From the NCBI GenBank assembly GCA_031769625.1, contig JAUIMM010000566.1:1803001-1867000 (forward strand): a DNA stretch of 64,000 nt. The letters are read 5' to 3'. Shown here piece by piece: positions 22,847 through 34,631 of this stretch. Position 1 is the stretch's first letter. Each line of letters opens with the position of its first letter. This stretch comes from Taudactylus pleione. Lineage: Eukaryota; Chordata; Amphibia; Anura; Myobatrachidae. A program made the position numbers and the translations under genes. Under the pieces are notes generated by a model. The model had not been told where the DNA came from. It did not search any database and worked only from the letters and a program-made list of their open reading frames with translations.

Positions 22847-25294
22847 GCAACCACGAGCAGTCTTGCACTGCAGCCCAGCACAAGCTGTGTGGTGAGCTGC
22901 TGTGAGGGAGGGGGGGCGACGCTGGACCCGGGCCCTGCCGGGCCCTTCTAGCAAGCCCGGGCCCGGGTAAACAGTACCCGCTCCCCTCCCTCTCGGCGTT
23001 CATGCCCAGGAATGCCCAGTACATGTTCAGTGCACTTCTCTGTGTGTGTGTCTGAAATCACTACTGTGACTCTGTATATGGGTCCGTATGAGTGGCGCAA
23101 CTTATAAATGCGCAGTAAAAAAATTAAACGTTTAACTCCGTGATCATTGGTACTGTGTCCAACTCAGAATTAGGATCTTAGATTGGGTCTAAAGCAGTTT
23201 TAATGAAAACATGTTTTTAAAAAAAACAACAAAAAAAACATTTATTTTAAAACCTAGAATAATCTGCCTTTAATAGCACCTCGCCGCCTTCAGCTTGACC
23301 TCTCCCCTTTTCCTGTGTTATTTCATGGAGATATTTCAGTTTCCTGTGCTGTCATTTCTCTTAGAGGTTTTTTTAGAATTAATCCCAGGGAATCCCATAG
23401 AGAGAAGAGTCCATACAATTACATACAGTTTTTCTGTAATACAAATCTCTCTGAGGACATGAAGCGCTTGCAGCCAGAATCTGATCAGTGAATGCTTACT
23501 GCATTACAGTGGCTCTATCCTTTCACTGGGATACAATGTTACATTGTGTCCACAAATTGTTACATTCTGCCATGTTGTCATGCAGTCACCCATACCCTGT
23601 AAACAATCTCTTTGAGCTATGGTTACCTTGCGAAAGATTGAATGGTGCTCATTGAAGACTGGGGGAAAATGGAACTATAACTGTCACACAAATGATTGGG
23701 TGCCTGTTGATATTTAAAGTCTGGATAATTTAGGAAATATCATATTACAGTGCTAATTTAAACCATTGTGGTCCAGATTCACTTAGCCATGAATGGCCGT
23801 GGGCAGCTTGCACTGCATGTATCACTGCCAATACGTTAACTGATTTCTGCTTGCACTTCCATAGGCTGCAGTCAGAAATAATCCGGCAGCTAATTGAGTC
23901 TGGCCCTAAATTGCACTAGAGTGCTCTCCTTCATCAAGTGGGTTAGGCTAAGCATATGATTCTGCTAATTGTGTCAACAAGCACCTGCCAACTGGGTGTG
24001 CATTGAGGAGAATAGAGCTTACAGGTACAAAATGTATTATCATGGCACCACTACCCACCTGGCAGGCAGGTAAGTGCCCATGTGCAGAAGGTAAAGAATT
24101 TGAAATTGGCTACAAACTGGGTAATTTACACAATACCGACAGCAAGTTCTACAGCCACAAACTCAGCTCAAACACATTCAGGTTTAAATTGAGTCATTTG
24201 AACTGTTTCTGTAGGCAAATGGCCAACCCTGGTACCCAGTGATCTCATACACAAACCAGAAACTGTGAATGGGAACAATGAGAAAAGGGAACACAAATGG
24301 AAGCGCTGTCCCTGAGAACCTCAATAATAAGTGTAATGGTGTCAACTAGGATGTTAACCTAGCACAATAAAAATAAATAGAGCTGGTAATTGATAGACAA
24401 TACCTTCAGCAAATCTATAAAATAAATTTTATATAAAGAGAAATACTAAGACAAAAATAAAAATACAGATAAAAACACAGGAAATAGATTAAACATATAA
24501 ATCAATACAGTTAAAAATGGAAACCAAATATAATTAATACACATAGATTACAGTGACATAATGATACACATCTAATGGCTTAAAACCATCTGTTTGGTAA
24601 TGCGGCAAAACCTTACAAGGTAACTTGCTGAAATTGACCTATAACCCAAGTTGGACCAATGCCTATTGTTGCAACAAAATTGCCACACACTTTCAATAAG
24701 CTGCAACAGTGTTGCCAATTGATGTCAAAAAGCACTGGAAGTTGTAATAGTAGCCACCAGTCAAGAAAGGGTTAGTAAAAAAGATGGTACATTTCATGCA
24801 CATGAATTAGCACCGGGGTTAAATCCCTGTTACGCCCCTGGTACAGTCCCGATTCAACCTGTATAGGAGACAGAATTGGGGTGTAGGGACAGTACATATG
24901 TAATGTCCTGACAGGCGGACACTCTGGAGCCAGTGGTGAGCAGCTACCGTCGAAATAATAATGGTACCTTAATGTTCAATGGACGGATTCCACAGCCTCC
25001 GGCCGTCCGGAAAGTAGCCTTAACGAGTGCACTCGTGGCCGCCTCGTAGTGAACTGTCAGCGCTCTCAAGTAGATTAGCGTGACAGCAGTAACTGCAGCG
25101 TTAGTCCCGGAGCTCCTGGTCCGGCTGCCATCAGGCTGTATTGCAGATAAAATTCACCCATATGTGGTACAGCTGGGGGGCAGCTACCACATATGTCCGC
25201 AAGCTCCTAGTCCGGCTCCAGTCAGGCTGCGGCGTGTAGATAATTCACCCACGTGAGGTTCAGATGTGCATAGACAGCAAAACGGGGGTTGTTA
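22844..25294. other. No supported gene; unassigned, with one possible MITE
   Basis: No conserved coding sequence. At about 23771-23910 a GGTCCAGATTCACTTAG start and a TAATTGAGTCTGGCCC end form a loose inverted pair, so a ~140-bp MITE is possible. From about 24300 the sequence is A-rich and may be the 3' region of the PLE that follows on the minus strand. Confidence 0.45.
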
Positions 25295-25336
25295 GCTTGA
25301 CGCGTTTCTCGGCAATAGCCGTTTCTTCAAGAAGCA
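25295..25336 (-). ncRNA. Hammerhead-ribozyme-like motif, ~1.1 kb downstream of the PLE coding region
   Basis: On the minus strand GCTT is followed by CTTGAAGA, a perfect CGGC-TATT-GCCG stem II, GAAAC, GCGTC and AAGC. The outer GCTT and AAGC can close stem I and GTC supplies the usual cleavage triplet. The first core element is off consensus (CTTGAAGA instead of CTGANGA), so activity is doubtful. Its position in the same orientation as the PLE at 26466-28275 fits a PLE terminal repeat. Confidence 0.5.
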
Positions 25337-26465
25337 TTCTCCCCAGTGATCCAAAGTAGCTTTAAATACCACCTATATCCAATCAGGGAGACAGTTCCAC
25401 ACCTAGATCTCATTGGTGTTAGATTATCTGGCATGGTTAGATCTTAACATAGAGCCTATTTCTGTGTTAAGCAGCATGAAAATTAAAACTCATCGAACAA
25501 ATTATATATAGGGAAGAAAACTTATTTAACAACAGTGTGTACAGATAGAAACCTTCGATATATCCTTAAAGATGAATTTTTAAATTAAATGAAATTAAAA
25601 CCTATACAAAGTTTACTTACTAATTAGAAATATATATAAAATATAATAATAAACTAATTATTAATAGCAGCAATCTTCCTAGAAGTCTTTAGCCACATTC
25701 ACTTAGTAGAAATAGAGAATAGAAGACTACTAGTTAATAATAAAAATACATCTACGTCTCATAGCATCAAACTGACGGAATAAGTGTCTAGTCTTAAATA
25801 ACCACTTTTCTACATCATCAAAAAGACACAATTCAAATAAATCTATATTTAGATAAATAATTAGCAACTCTAACAAAATTAGTGAATAAATGGATAAATG
25901 GAGACATACCTCAAATTGCTCTAACTCATACACATTCATAGATGTTACTCCTAATAATTTATCATAGTGAGGCGTATATATAAGAACACACTTACACCTC
26001 AATAATGGCTAATATTACAAAACCATCATAAACATAATCCAAAAAAATAAAAAATAAATTATTTCTAGAATATTGCACATGACAGAAAAACTGAATCTCA
26101 TAGACCCCAAAAAAATAAATCACAAGGCTAGAGTCATCCTCTTCTCAATCATAATTCATAAATATTATATAATGAGGTTACCAACATCAGTAATCTCGTA
26201 GCCTAGTAATATATCTCTGAGGCCCAGTACAAAAAGAATAAAGAGAAAGCAAATTGAGATGTCCAGGGACATGTATAATGGTATAGTCTACAAAAAGGTC
26301 AAAAGGACCACAATCGATTACCTACAGGGACCTGTTATCTAATCTAAGAAGTCCTCAGATTCACAGAGAACAGCCAGGACCATACAAGCTGGTATGAGGG
26401 ATGGAAACAGGGAGGGGGAATATATAGGGATAACAGGAAAACACCTAATGAAAATTGATAATTAA
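25337..26465. other. A/T-rich sequence between PLE coding region and ribozyme-like motif
   Basis: No coding signal. It is most simply the 3' non-coding part of the minus-strand PLE. The 90-codon frame at 25730-26002 has no domain similarity that I recognise. Confidence 0.45.
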
Positions 26466-28275
26466 TAATTACACGTTATTGAGTTCTATAGTATCATTAA
26501 GTCCATGTGGTGTCAAGGTGTTGAACTTAAAAATCCAAAAGGCCTCTTTCCTGCATAGACGTTTGAACCGATCTCCTTTTCGGTTTGTAATTCTAACTTG
26601 TTCAATAGCTGTTAAATTGAGATTTTCTATACCCCCTTCTGGGCAAGAAGAAAAATGTCTAGAGACATTATGAGTAGTAAGGCTCTTCACTACACCTCGT
26701 CTATGTTCAAGGAACCGTATACTCAGTGCTCGTGTAGTCCGTCCCACATACTGTATTCCACAGCCACACTGCAGGACATAGACCACAAAAGTAGATTTAC
26801 AAATAATAACACTCTCGATAATGAACTCGTCTCCACTCGAGAATTAGTTCACTGTTGAATTCCTTGAATTCACATGTTGGCATGTCAAACATCTGGTTGC
26901 TCCACATTTAAAAAAACCTTTAGGTTTTGGTGGTAACCAAGTTAATTTAGAATGATTCTCATTGGTGTTTGGGTAATCTTTAAGTGTGCTTGGTGCCAGT
27001 TTTTGTTTCAATTTGTTTGACCATCTAAAAACAACCTTAGTTTTTTCTTCCAAAGAAGCTGCCAGAAACCTATCCATTCTTAGTAGAGAGGAGTTCCTAT
27101 TGATGATTTTTTTATTTCTTTTGCCAAAGAGTTATATTGTGTAATGAAGGCCAGGGATCTCATCTCCTCCGTATGGTTGGATCTAAACAATATATTCCCA
27201 GTATCTCTGGATCGATGGTTCTCGACTAATAATGATTCCCTATCCATCAATTTAACTTGTTCAAGCGCTCTATCCAAAATGACGGGTGGATAACCTTGCT
27301 GCAAGAAAGCACCATGCATTTTTTCAGATTGTTGTAAAAATACCTCTTCATTAGAACAGTTCCTCCGAAGTCGAAGGAACTGTCCCTTAGGTATATTGTT
27401 TTTCCAGCTCTCAAGGTGATAACTCTTGTAATTCAAATATTTACTACAGTCAACTTCCTTAATGAAAGTAGACATATCCAATGCATTGTTAGACACTTCG
27501 ACCGTAATGTCTAAATAGTTGATAGTGTGGTCACTAAAAGTGCTAGTGAATTTGAGCCCGAAATCATTCCTATTTAGAAACTGTACAAAATTAGTGACTG
27601 AAAGTGCATCCCCATCCCAAATGAAAAATAAGTCATCTATGTATCTGCCATAGAGAACCAGGTTCACCCCAAACTACCCATCCCAGATGTAACGCTACTC
27701 GAACCGTCCCATCAAGAGGTTGGCGAAACTCAGGGCAAACCTGGTTCCAATGGCAGTACCCCGTGTCTATAAATAATTGTGACTCAAACGAAAAATAATT
27801 GTGCTCCAAAATAAATTTGATTGATGACAAGATGAACTCACGTGATGTCTCAGTCATCTCCAAATCTTGGGAAAGATAATGCGGTACAGCTGAAATTCCC
27901 AAATCATGTTGTATATTTGTGTAAAGGGATTCAACATCACATGTGAGTAGCAAATATGTGTCTTTCCATTTTATATTCCTAATTTTCTCAAGAAAATGTC
28001 TGGTATCTTTAATGTGGGATCTTAGAGCCATCACGTGTGTCTGTAGATGTGAATCAACATACATTGATATGTTCGTGGTAAGAGACCCAACCCCTGAAAT
28101 TATAGGACGACCCGGGGGTGAAGTGAGGGTTTTGTGTATTTTAGGTAAATGATAATAGATAGGGATCACCGGGTGTATAATAAACAAAAGTTGCCAAATC
28201 TCTTTAGTGATAATATTGTCTAATAGTGCCTGATCTAACATCAGTTTCATGTCAGCCTTAAATGAAGGTGACGTT
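26466..28275 (-). pseudogene. Penelope-like element: reverse transcriptase + GIY-YIG endonuclease, broken
   Basis: Three minus-strand pieces make one protein. From 28275 to about 27700 comes the RT fingers/palm with YHLPKIHK, RPIISGVGS and CDVESLYTNI. From 27667 to 27080 comes the palm with the catalytic GRYIDDLFF motif, then NYLDITVEV. From 27077 to 26469 come a CGATRCLTCQH zinc-binding segment and the GIY-YIG domain (VYVLQCGCGIQYVGRT followed by RFLEH). RT with a C-terminal GIY-YIG nuclease is the hallmark of endonuclease-bearing PLEs, which reverse-transcribe at the nicked chromosome. A frameshift near 27700 (after DTGYCHWNQ), a stop near 27080 and another between the zinc segment and GIY-YIG inactivate it. 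The N-terminal part of the RT is missing beyond 28275, where an inverted copy of its own RT sequence begins. Confidence 0.9.
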
Positions 28276-28313
28276 GAATTCCTTTACACAAATATACAAC
28301 ATGATTTGGGAAT
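28268..28313 (+). pseudogene. Inverted fragment of the adjacent PLE RT gene
   Basis: On the plus strand this encodes DVEFLYTNIQHDLGI and is almost identical to the reverse complement of 27888-27935. It abuts the RT gene at a short shared GTTGAAT, suggesting a microhomology-mediated inversion at the 5' end of the retroelement copy. Confidence 0.8.
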
Positions 28314-28609
28314 CGTGTTCTTCCTCCTTCCCTCAGCTCACGTCACCTCAGGGGATATGACACACTTTCTGTGTGTCAGTCAGACAGGAGGCGGTCTTCC
28401 AAGTTGGTGCAATTGCGTCTCAGTCTCGTAAATTGTCCTTTCGGAGGACGGAGTACGTGTGGAAGAGTCACCGACCAGCAGAGGTACACTGTTTGGTAAG
28501 TACAATTTCTTACCTATACCACGCTGCTTTATAGTGTCGCTGTCACTCTGACACTGCATTCATATCCTCTGAGGTGACGTGAGCTGAGGGAAGGAGGAAC
28601 AACACGATT
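28311..28609. mobile_element. MITE with ~48-bp terminal inverted repeats
   Basis: AATCGTGTTCTTCCTCC...GTCACCTCAG at the left is matched at the right by CTGAGGTGACGTGAGC...AACACGATT with few mismatches. The central ~200 bp has small hairpins (CACACTTTCTGTGTG, GTCCTTTCGGAGGAC). Target duplications are not evident because the left end merges with the inverted PLE fragment. Confidence 0.7.
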
Positions 28610-28866
28610 AACAACCAGGTGATTTTACTGTTACTGAACACCCCGCCGAAAGCTTTTGCCCACCAAGCCTCAATCTGACTGGTTAAGCACGAACATCACT
28701 ACATACCAAGTTCATATAGGAACTTTCAATATATATTGAATATCCAGCCACAAGTTATTGCTCACCAGTTTTCTACATATTGAAATTCCTTCTTGTTTGG
28801 GACACTGTACCATTACCACCAAGTTTCAGCCCCAAGTTTTTGCCGACCGGCTATTTCAATAATCAT

Positions 28867-29150
28867 TCATATTGACTTTACTGCATTGGTATCTTTAGGT
28901 AGACACACACACCACTTGATCAAACACTTACCACAGAGCGCTTCCCTCCTTTTTATGTTATTGAAAAACAGATTTTGCTGTTGTGTAATTATAACATCAA
29001 TAAAATTAATAGTATGTGAACTAAAATTCAATGTCAATTTAATGGCTGTATGCATATTGTTTCATTGGTCAATGAAGGCTGCCAGGAATGTCTCCCCACC
29101 AGGCTATAAAAGAAATAAATAATCTATGTATCTCACATAAAAATAAGAAA
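28867..29150 (-). pseudogene. PLE reverse transcriptase palm fragment
   Basis: The minus strand encodes VRYIDYLFL, a decayed YIDD catalytic motif with the second Asp changed to Tyr, then PGGETFLAAFIDQ and, after a stop, AIKLTLNFSSHTINFIDVII. These are the palm and following strand of a PLE RT. It overlaps in content with the equivalent part of the PLE at 29185-31085, so it comes from a separate insertion. The 28610-28866 stretch downstream shows nothing recognisable. Confidence 0.75.
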
Positions 29151-29184
29151 AAATGGGTCATCTGCAAAGTTTTTTTATTAAAAA

Positions 29185-31085
29185 TTATGCATAAAAAAGT
29201 TGCGTGCCATATCGCTGTGCTGCATAATTGAAAAAACAATGAATGTTCAAATAAATTTTTTTTGTGATCTTGGATTTTTTTGATGGTATAGTGAAAAGTG
29301 ATTGTGTTGTTAGTTCCTTTTTTATGTTAATAACGTGTTCTCCAATTCTTGTCTTCAATTTTCTGATAGTGCGGCCTATATATTGGAGGCCGCACGGACA
29401 TTCCAGTAGATATACTACACCTTCTGTGTTGCAGCTCAAGTTCTGCCTAATTTCTAATTCTTTGCTCTTTGCATATGAACAAAAACCAATGATTGGTTTT
29501 GTGCTGTGATTGCCAGTGTCTCTGCATGCTTTACAGTTTAAAAAAAAATTAAATCCATTTTGTTTTGAAATGGGGGCAAACCTTTCTGGAGATATACAGC
29601 ATGCAGTGAGAATATTTTGCAGAGTTTGTGCATTCTTATAGATGATTCTCAGCTTGGTTGTGACTAGGGGCTCTATTTATTAACATTATTTTTACTAAAA
29701 TAAAGTGAAAAAGGTGTTTTCACACCTTTTTCACATTATTTTTGTTTCACCTACAGTTACTAAAGGGCAATTGGAGTAGAATTTGTAAAATTCTACTCCA
29801 ACCCCTAAGTAACGCTTATTTTTAGTAAGCAGATCGCATTTCCCATAATTGTAATGGGAAATGTGATCCGACCAAACTTACTAAAAATTAATTGTAAAAA
29901 AATACCGGAGAAAGCCCTGTGATAATAACGCCACCTGGAGGTGGCATCATCCAGGGTCTCCCCCGGTTACCGGACTCCTGCCCTGCTCTAACGGGGAGAG
30001 CAGAGCCGGGAGCCGGCCACAGTGATCAGCTGTGTGGTCTAAACAGACCACACGCTGATACAGTGTAAAAAAAAAGTAAAAAAAAAGTTACAAAAAAATT
30101 AACTTACCTGACTCCAGGGACCGGTGGTCAGGGCTCCAGTGATGTCTCCCCTCCGGTCAGCTGGTCTCCCATACTGCACTGTGGCCCAGTCATCAGGTGA
30201 TCAGGTCCCAGCGCAGTATGCGATATCACCTGACCGGAGGACATGGAAGACATCACCAGAGCCCGGATCATGCAGGTAAGTGTAATTAAGGGAGAGCAGG
30301 GGTCGCGGGAGGTCCGCGTTCGCAGGGGGTGGGGCTTATCGATGGGGGTGGGGCATAGTGCCAGGGGGTAGCAGTGGCAGCCGGTCCGCGCATGTGCAGG
30401 GCACTAGTAATAGTATTTTTTGGTGAAAATATCGTGACTAGTGTGCGGATGGGATTCGCAGGGACAGAGCTTTCTCGCAAGCTCTGTCCCTGCAAGGGAT
30501 TTGTAGTAAATCACTGTGATATTGCCTGAATTCGCAATGTGAATTCAGTCGGTAATATCACACTACAATCTGCATTACAAATGCGGATTGTAGTAAATAG
30601 AGCCCTAGGTCTTTTATTTCTGGGTCCAGTTCCAGTAGATGCCAGTGTTTTCTCAAACTTGCCTCCAAACCTTTTGTATAGCTGTTGTATTCGGTGATAA
30701 AAAGGGTTTTCATTGGACTCTGTTCTTTTTTCTTGTTATATTGTATCAGGTCTTCTCTCTTTAATTTTTCAATCTTCTTATCTGTTATCTATTACTTTTT
30801 CTGGATAATCCCTTTTGAGAAATCTTTGCTTCAGAAGTACACTTTGTTCTTTGGCGTCTTCATTACTCGTACAATTTATTTTTATTTACTGAAATTGCCC
30901 CCCCCCCCTGGGATGTTTCCAACCCATTTGGGGTGGTGGGTGCTTGAGGAAAGGAGGTCATTATTGCAGTCTACCTTCTTGAAGAAGGTGCGCGTATGAA
31001 TTTTATTATCCTCTATATAGATTTCTAAGTCCTGAAATTGTATGGTACTTTTGCTGTAGTTATGAGTAAACTCCAAATTTAGTTG
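29185..31085 (-). pseudogene. PLE RT C-terminus + GIY-YIG, split by a DNA element
   Basis: Reading down from 31076: MEFTHNYSKSTIQFQDLEIYIEDNK, FFKKVDCNNDLL and HPKWVGNIPGG are RT palm/thumb. The frame continues with decay to LRKHWHLLELDPEIKDL at 30610. A 936-bp element (29669-30604) then interrupts, and the protein resumes with VTTKLRIIYKNAQTLQNIL, followed by CKACRD in a cysteine-rich segment and GIY-YIG (GVVYLLECPCGLQYIGRT, then RIGEHV) ending near 29185. Several frameshifts are present. The N-terminal half of the RT is not seen next to it; a possible N-terminal fragment lies at 32825-32992. Confidence 0.85.
29669..30604. mobile_element. 936-bp DNA element inserted in the PLE gene
   Basis: The ends GGCTCTATTTA and TAAATAGAGCC are inverted repeats. 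CTAGG flanks both sides (29664-29668, 30605-30609). Because the base next to it is shared, the true duplication may be only TAG with ends GGGCTC...GAGCCC. Removing the element and one duplicate restores an uninterrupted PLE codon series (...EIKDL then VTTKL...). The interior has large hairpins, notably CAGTGATGTC...GACATCAC around 30137-30262, and no open frame. A 3-bp duplication would suggest PIF/Harbinger; a 5-bp one would not. Confidence 0.8.
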
Positions 31086-32824
31086 AGGGAAAATAGGTCA
31101 ATGTGAAAATCTAAGGTGCGCAAAGCCTGCAGCCCATTCGCTTTCCAGAAAAGTATGTCACCACACTCTTAACAACATATACAAATGAAATAAAAATTCT
31201 GGATACACAAAGCAGCGCTGGATATAATACTGTGCGAGTATGAAATATGTTCAAATAGTATAATACTTATATTATATAAATGTATGTCTCCCAAGATGCT
31301 TAATGTGTACTCATGCGTCACACCAACGTGGCTCCAAGTTGGACATATAAGAAAAACGACAAAGAAAACACACAAACAATCTTAGTGGCTGTATAAATCC
31401 AACACAACTTCTTGAATTTTATTATCCTCTATATAGATTTCAAAGTCCAGGCTCCAGCTCCACACTATCATCCACCAAAACAGAGCGCTCTGTTGGATCA
31501 ACTTTACTGTGAGTAACCACATCAAGATAACTCTCAGTGAACACCATCACCTGGGCATTAATAAGATTCTTGCCAACATCTGTTTACAAAACAGGTGAAG
31601 GATAGCGGAGACTACTTGTACCTGGCTAAATATATATATCCCAATAAGGGAAATGGGAGGATCTTTATCTCTCTATGACAAATTTCCCAACTATTAAATG
31701 TACATTAAAACTTGAGATCATGTACTCACCTATATTTATAATCAAGTCCTCTCCAACCATCAAGTAACAAAAAGTACTGTTATTCAATTGGTCCTTGACC
31801 TAATAAAATGGTATGGATTAAAATACACTTGGAATCTTGAAGTGTCATTTTGGGATATAATCCAGAGAAATGTCTAGTGAGGTGTGGAGCTGTTTTATTT
31901 ATTATATTGTATTTAAATGTTTACTTCCACATCCTAGCAACATATGTGGAGTTGTCAGCAGCTTGCTATTATCTCGGCTGCTTTATATAACCACATGCTC
32001 AGATATTCCAGAATTATTTATACCTATGCATTGTTATTTATGCAAATTGTCTTGTGTTTTAATTGTATGTGTTTTATATATGGCCATTTGTATAAACAGC
32101 ACAAATTAAGAAAAAACTGCGCTCTAGTGTAAATGCAGGGACATATAGTACAAACAATAGATGGATGTAGAATAATTTAATAATCTATTAATAAAACACA
32201 CAACGTATATAGCATGAGAAAAAACACAGTAAACAGCACATGTAAGTGTGAATATATAAACATCAGCAATAAATGACTAATCTGTCATGGATACTATGTA
32301 GAACATACAGAAATAGCATGAAGTATCAAGGCACAGGTGGAGTTGATCAGACTCCTGGGGATTGTATCCAAAAGGCCAGATACAAATTGCAACATAGAAA
32401 CTAGGTGCAAGTAAAATACAGCTGTTACTGTAAGTATCAAAAATAGAATGGATGTTTAGAAATGTGCAGTTGAAAAATTAGGATTCCTGGGTGAATTAGT
32501 TCAGGTAACTGATTAATATCAGTACTCTCTGTATATATATTTTATATATGGAGCCCGTCACAATGATGAATATTGCACTGTAGAATAGGTCAAGGACTTA
32601 GCAATCGGTAGTGCTCCAATCGTATAATAAAGCAGTCCAGTAGTAATGTTAAATATTTGTCCTTTATAGGTACAAAGCAGTCCTGAAAAATAAACTCCAA
32701 TAGGTGCAGACAATATGTCAGGGATACTACTGGCTGCCTATGAGCAATGCTTTGCTGTAGTTTCTTAATCCAATCAACAATTGAATCCGCCCTTAATGCA
32801 GGGATACCAGTAGATTTTAAGTGG
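31086..32824. other. Unassigned, with a short duplicated PLE segment
   Basis: 31412-31450 repeats 30997-31037 (GAATTTTATTATCCTCTATA, encoding FEIYIEDNKI on the minus strand), so another PLE scrap is present. The rest is A/T-rich with no recognised frame. It may contain decayed PLE sequence linking the N-terminal fragment at 32825-32992 to the RT below. Confidence 0.45.
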
Positions 32825-32992
32825 TAATTTCTTTATTTAAACCTTCAATGTCATTTTTAACCTGCTGTATGGCAAAAATCATTACATCTAAAGAGCACTG
32901 ATTAAGGATTTGTATCCATTGTTTACAAAAATCTCGATTGTTTTGGCCAATTGCGGAACCCCGCTCTTGGCTTCTTTTTTCAGCTGAAACTT
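32825..32992 (-). pseudogene. PLE N-terminal region fragment
   Basis: A minus-strand frame without a start codon encodes EKRSQERGSAIGQNNRDFCK, then QWIQILNQCSLDVMIFAIQQ and VKNDIEGLNKEIT. The pattern of a Trp-Ile-Leu-x-x-Cys-Ser segment followed by an acidic/basic helical stretch closely parallels the plus-strand fragment at 36417-36638 (EWNFILDECSTKLMELMIAE). Both are read as the coiled-coil-prone N-terminal region of PLE proteins. Orientation and position would make it the upstream part of the PLE at 29185-31085. Confidence 0.55.
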
Positions 32993-34420
32993 CCAACTCA
33001 GACCATGTCCCAGCAGAGAGCTAAATACTCAACCAGGCTAGCATTCACAAGAACACAATATTTCATTTAACTAACCCGAGGTGATAACTGGAATGGGGAA
33101 GCAAGATGGTTGTAATAAATGAAATTAGATTTAAATGTACAATAAGATCACAATAAATTAAATACAGTATCACAGTTACTGGTAACTTTATCACAAATTA
33201 ACTATCAATATAAAACTACAGAATGTTTCTATAAGACAAATTCTATAAACCTACACACCAAAAAAAAGAATATTCACATAAACCTAACATACAATGCATT
33301 CTGCTAGCACTCTACAAATATCCCTTTAAGTAATGGAGGGTCCTCTAATCCAAATAACAATGTCCACAACACTATCTAAAGGCATGAATGCTGATAATCC
33401 GGATCACATCTGAGCCTTTGTGTGTACATTGGGGCCCTTAAAATGTATACACAACTAACAGTAAGATAGCAACGTTGCCATGCTGATATGTATTTAAATG
33501 TATCACAAGCTATGTCTTTTCCACAACAATGGATGTCTAAGGAGAAATAAATGGTTTTATTTCACCAATGTAATATACTGAGTCAGGATGCTGCTTCCCC
33601 TCCCCTTCAATGGAACTCTCTTCTTGGAATCACAAGTCTCAGCCAGTCTGATTGTTGCCGTTTCTGTCATCCATCCAACTGCTCTTTTTGTTTAAACCAA
33701 CTTTGTTTATATAAGGCAGTGGCCCCATCCAGGAAGGGGCAGCAGGTCAGCTCAGCAGGGGGACATGTCACAGGAAAGCAGGTGGGCCAGTGGACATGAT
33801 GATACAAATACGTAATTGTAGCCCCACTCCCGCTACATAGTGCCACAATTACTGGCATTGTGAAGTGGGAGGCGGGGCACCAATGATGTAATTCAGCTTG
33901 AAAATCATCAGAGTGGCCACTTCACTTGGTAAGTGGGCAGCTGCAGGCAAGTGGTGGCTAGCTCTGGGAGACTTGCTTACTCTTCCAAGGAGCTGGGAAC
34001 ACCACACAGTTTTTGGAAGCCTCCTGGCCATTCCAAGTATATTCTATGCCTTTTTTTTTAAATGTCCTACTTTGAGTAGCATCTCACTGACCACTAAATG
34101 ATGGTCATCAGAATCACCTGTAAAGTAATCATTTGTAATAACAGCATATTGTCTGTGGGTGGGACAGATCTTTAAGTGATACCTGCAGATTATCACACAC
34201 ACACACTCGCATATACATGAGTAAAAGTTCATAATATAGTCCAGTGTGAACACCAGAGGCTAGCACAAAATACAGCCATTTTGGTGCTACAACAGAACCT
34301 TCCTCATGGGCACCATAAGCAGGGGCCATATTAAACCCCATATTGATATTATAAATCTCTACACTAATATAAGTCACGATGATGGTCTTCTTGCAATTAG
34401 GAACATTTTGCTATCACAAC
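32993..34420. other. Unassigned; contains a diverged copy of an interspersed repeat
   Basis: 33950-34040 (CTGGGAGACTTGC...GGAGCTGGGAACACC...GGAAGCCTCCTGG) is a diverged relative of 20700-20815 and 59640-59765. No protein or RNA gene was recognised. Confidence 0.5.
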
Positions 34421-34422
34421 TA

Positions 34423-34631
34423 CAGATGTAGCCACGCTCATCTATGCTGCGACGCGCATGGATGGTGTGACTAGCATGCCCGCGGCTATGGCGTGTGTGC
34501 GCGTACGCATGCACACACCATAGACTTCAATGGGGTAATCGCTGGCTGCGAGTGGTCGCAGCCTGGTGATTTCTGCACTATGCTGCGATGCATGCCATGC
34601 ATCGCAGCAACGATGTGCATGGCTACATCTG
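34423..34631. mobile_element. MITE, 209 bp, TA target duplication
   Basis: The inverted ends CAGATGTAGCCA and TGGCTACATCTG are flanked by TA on both sides (34421-34422, 34632-34633), as in Tc1/mariner insertions. The interior is a set of palindromes, including GCGTGTGTGCGCGTACGCATG and TGCGATGCATGCCATGCATCGCA. Confidence 0.75.
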
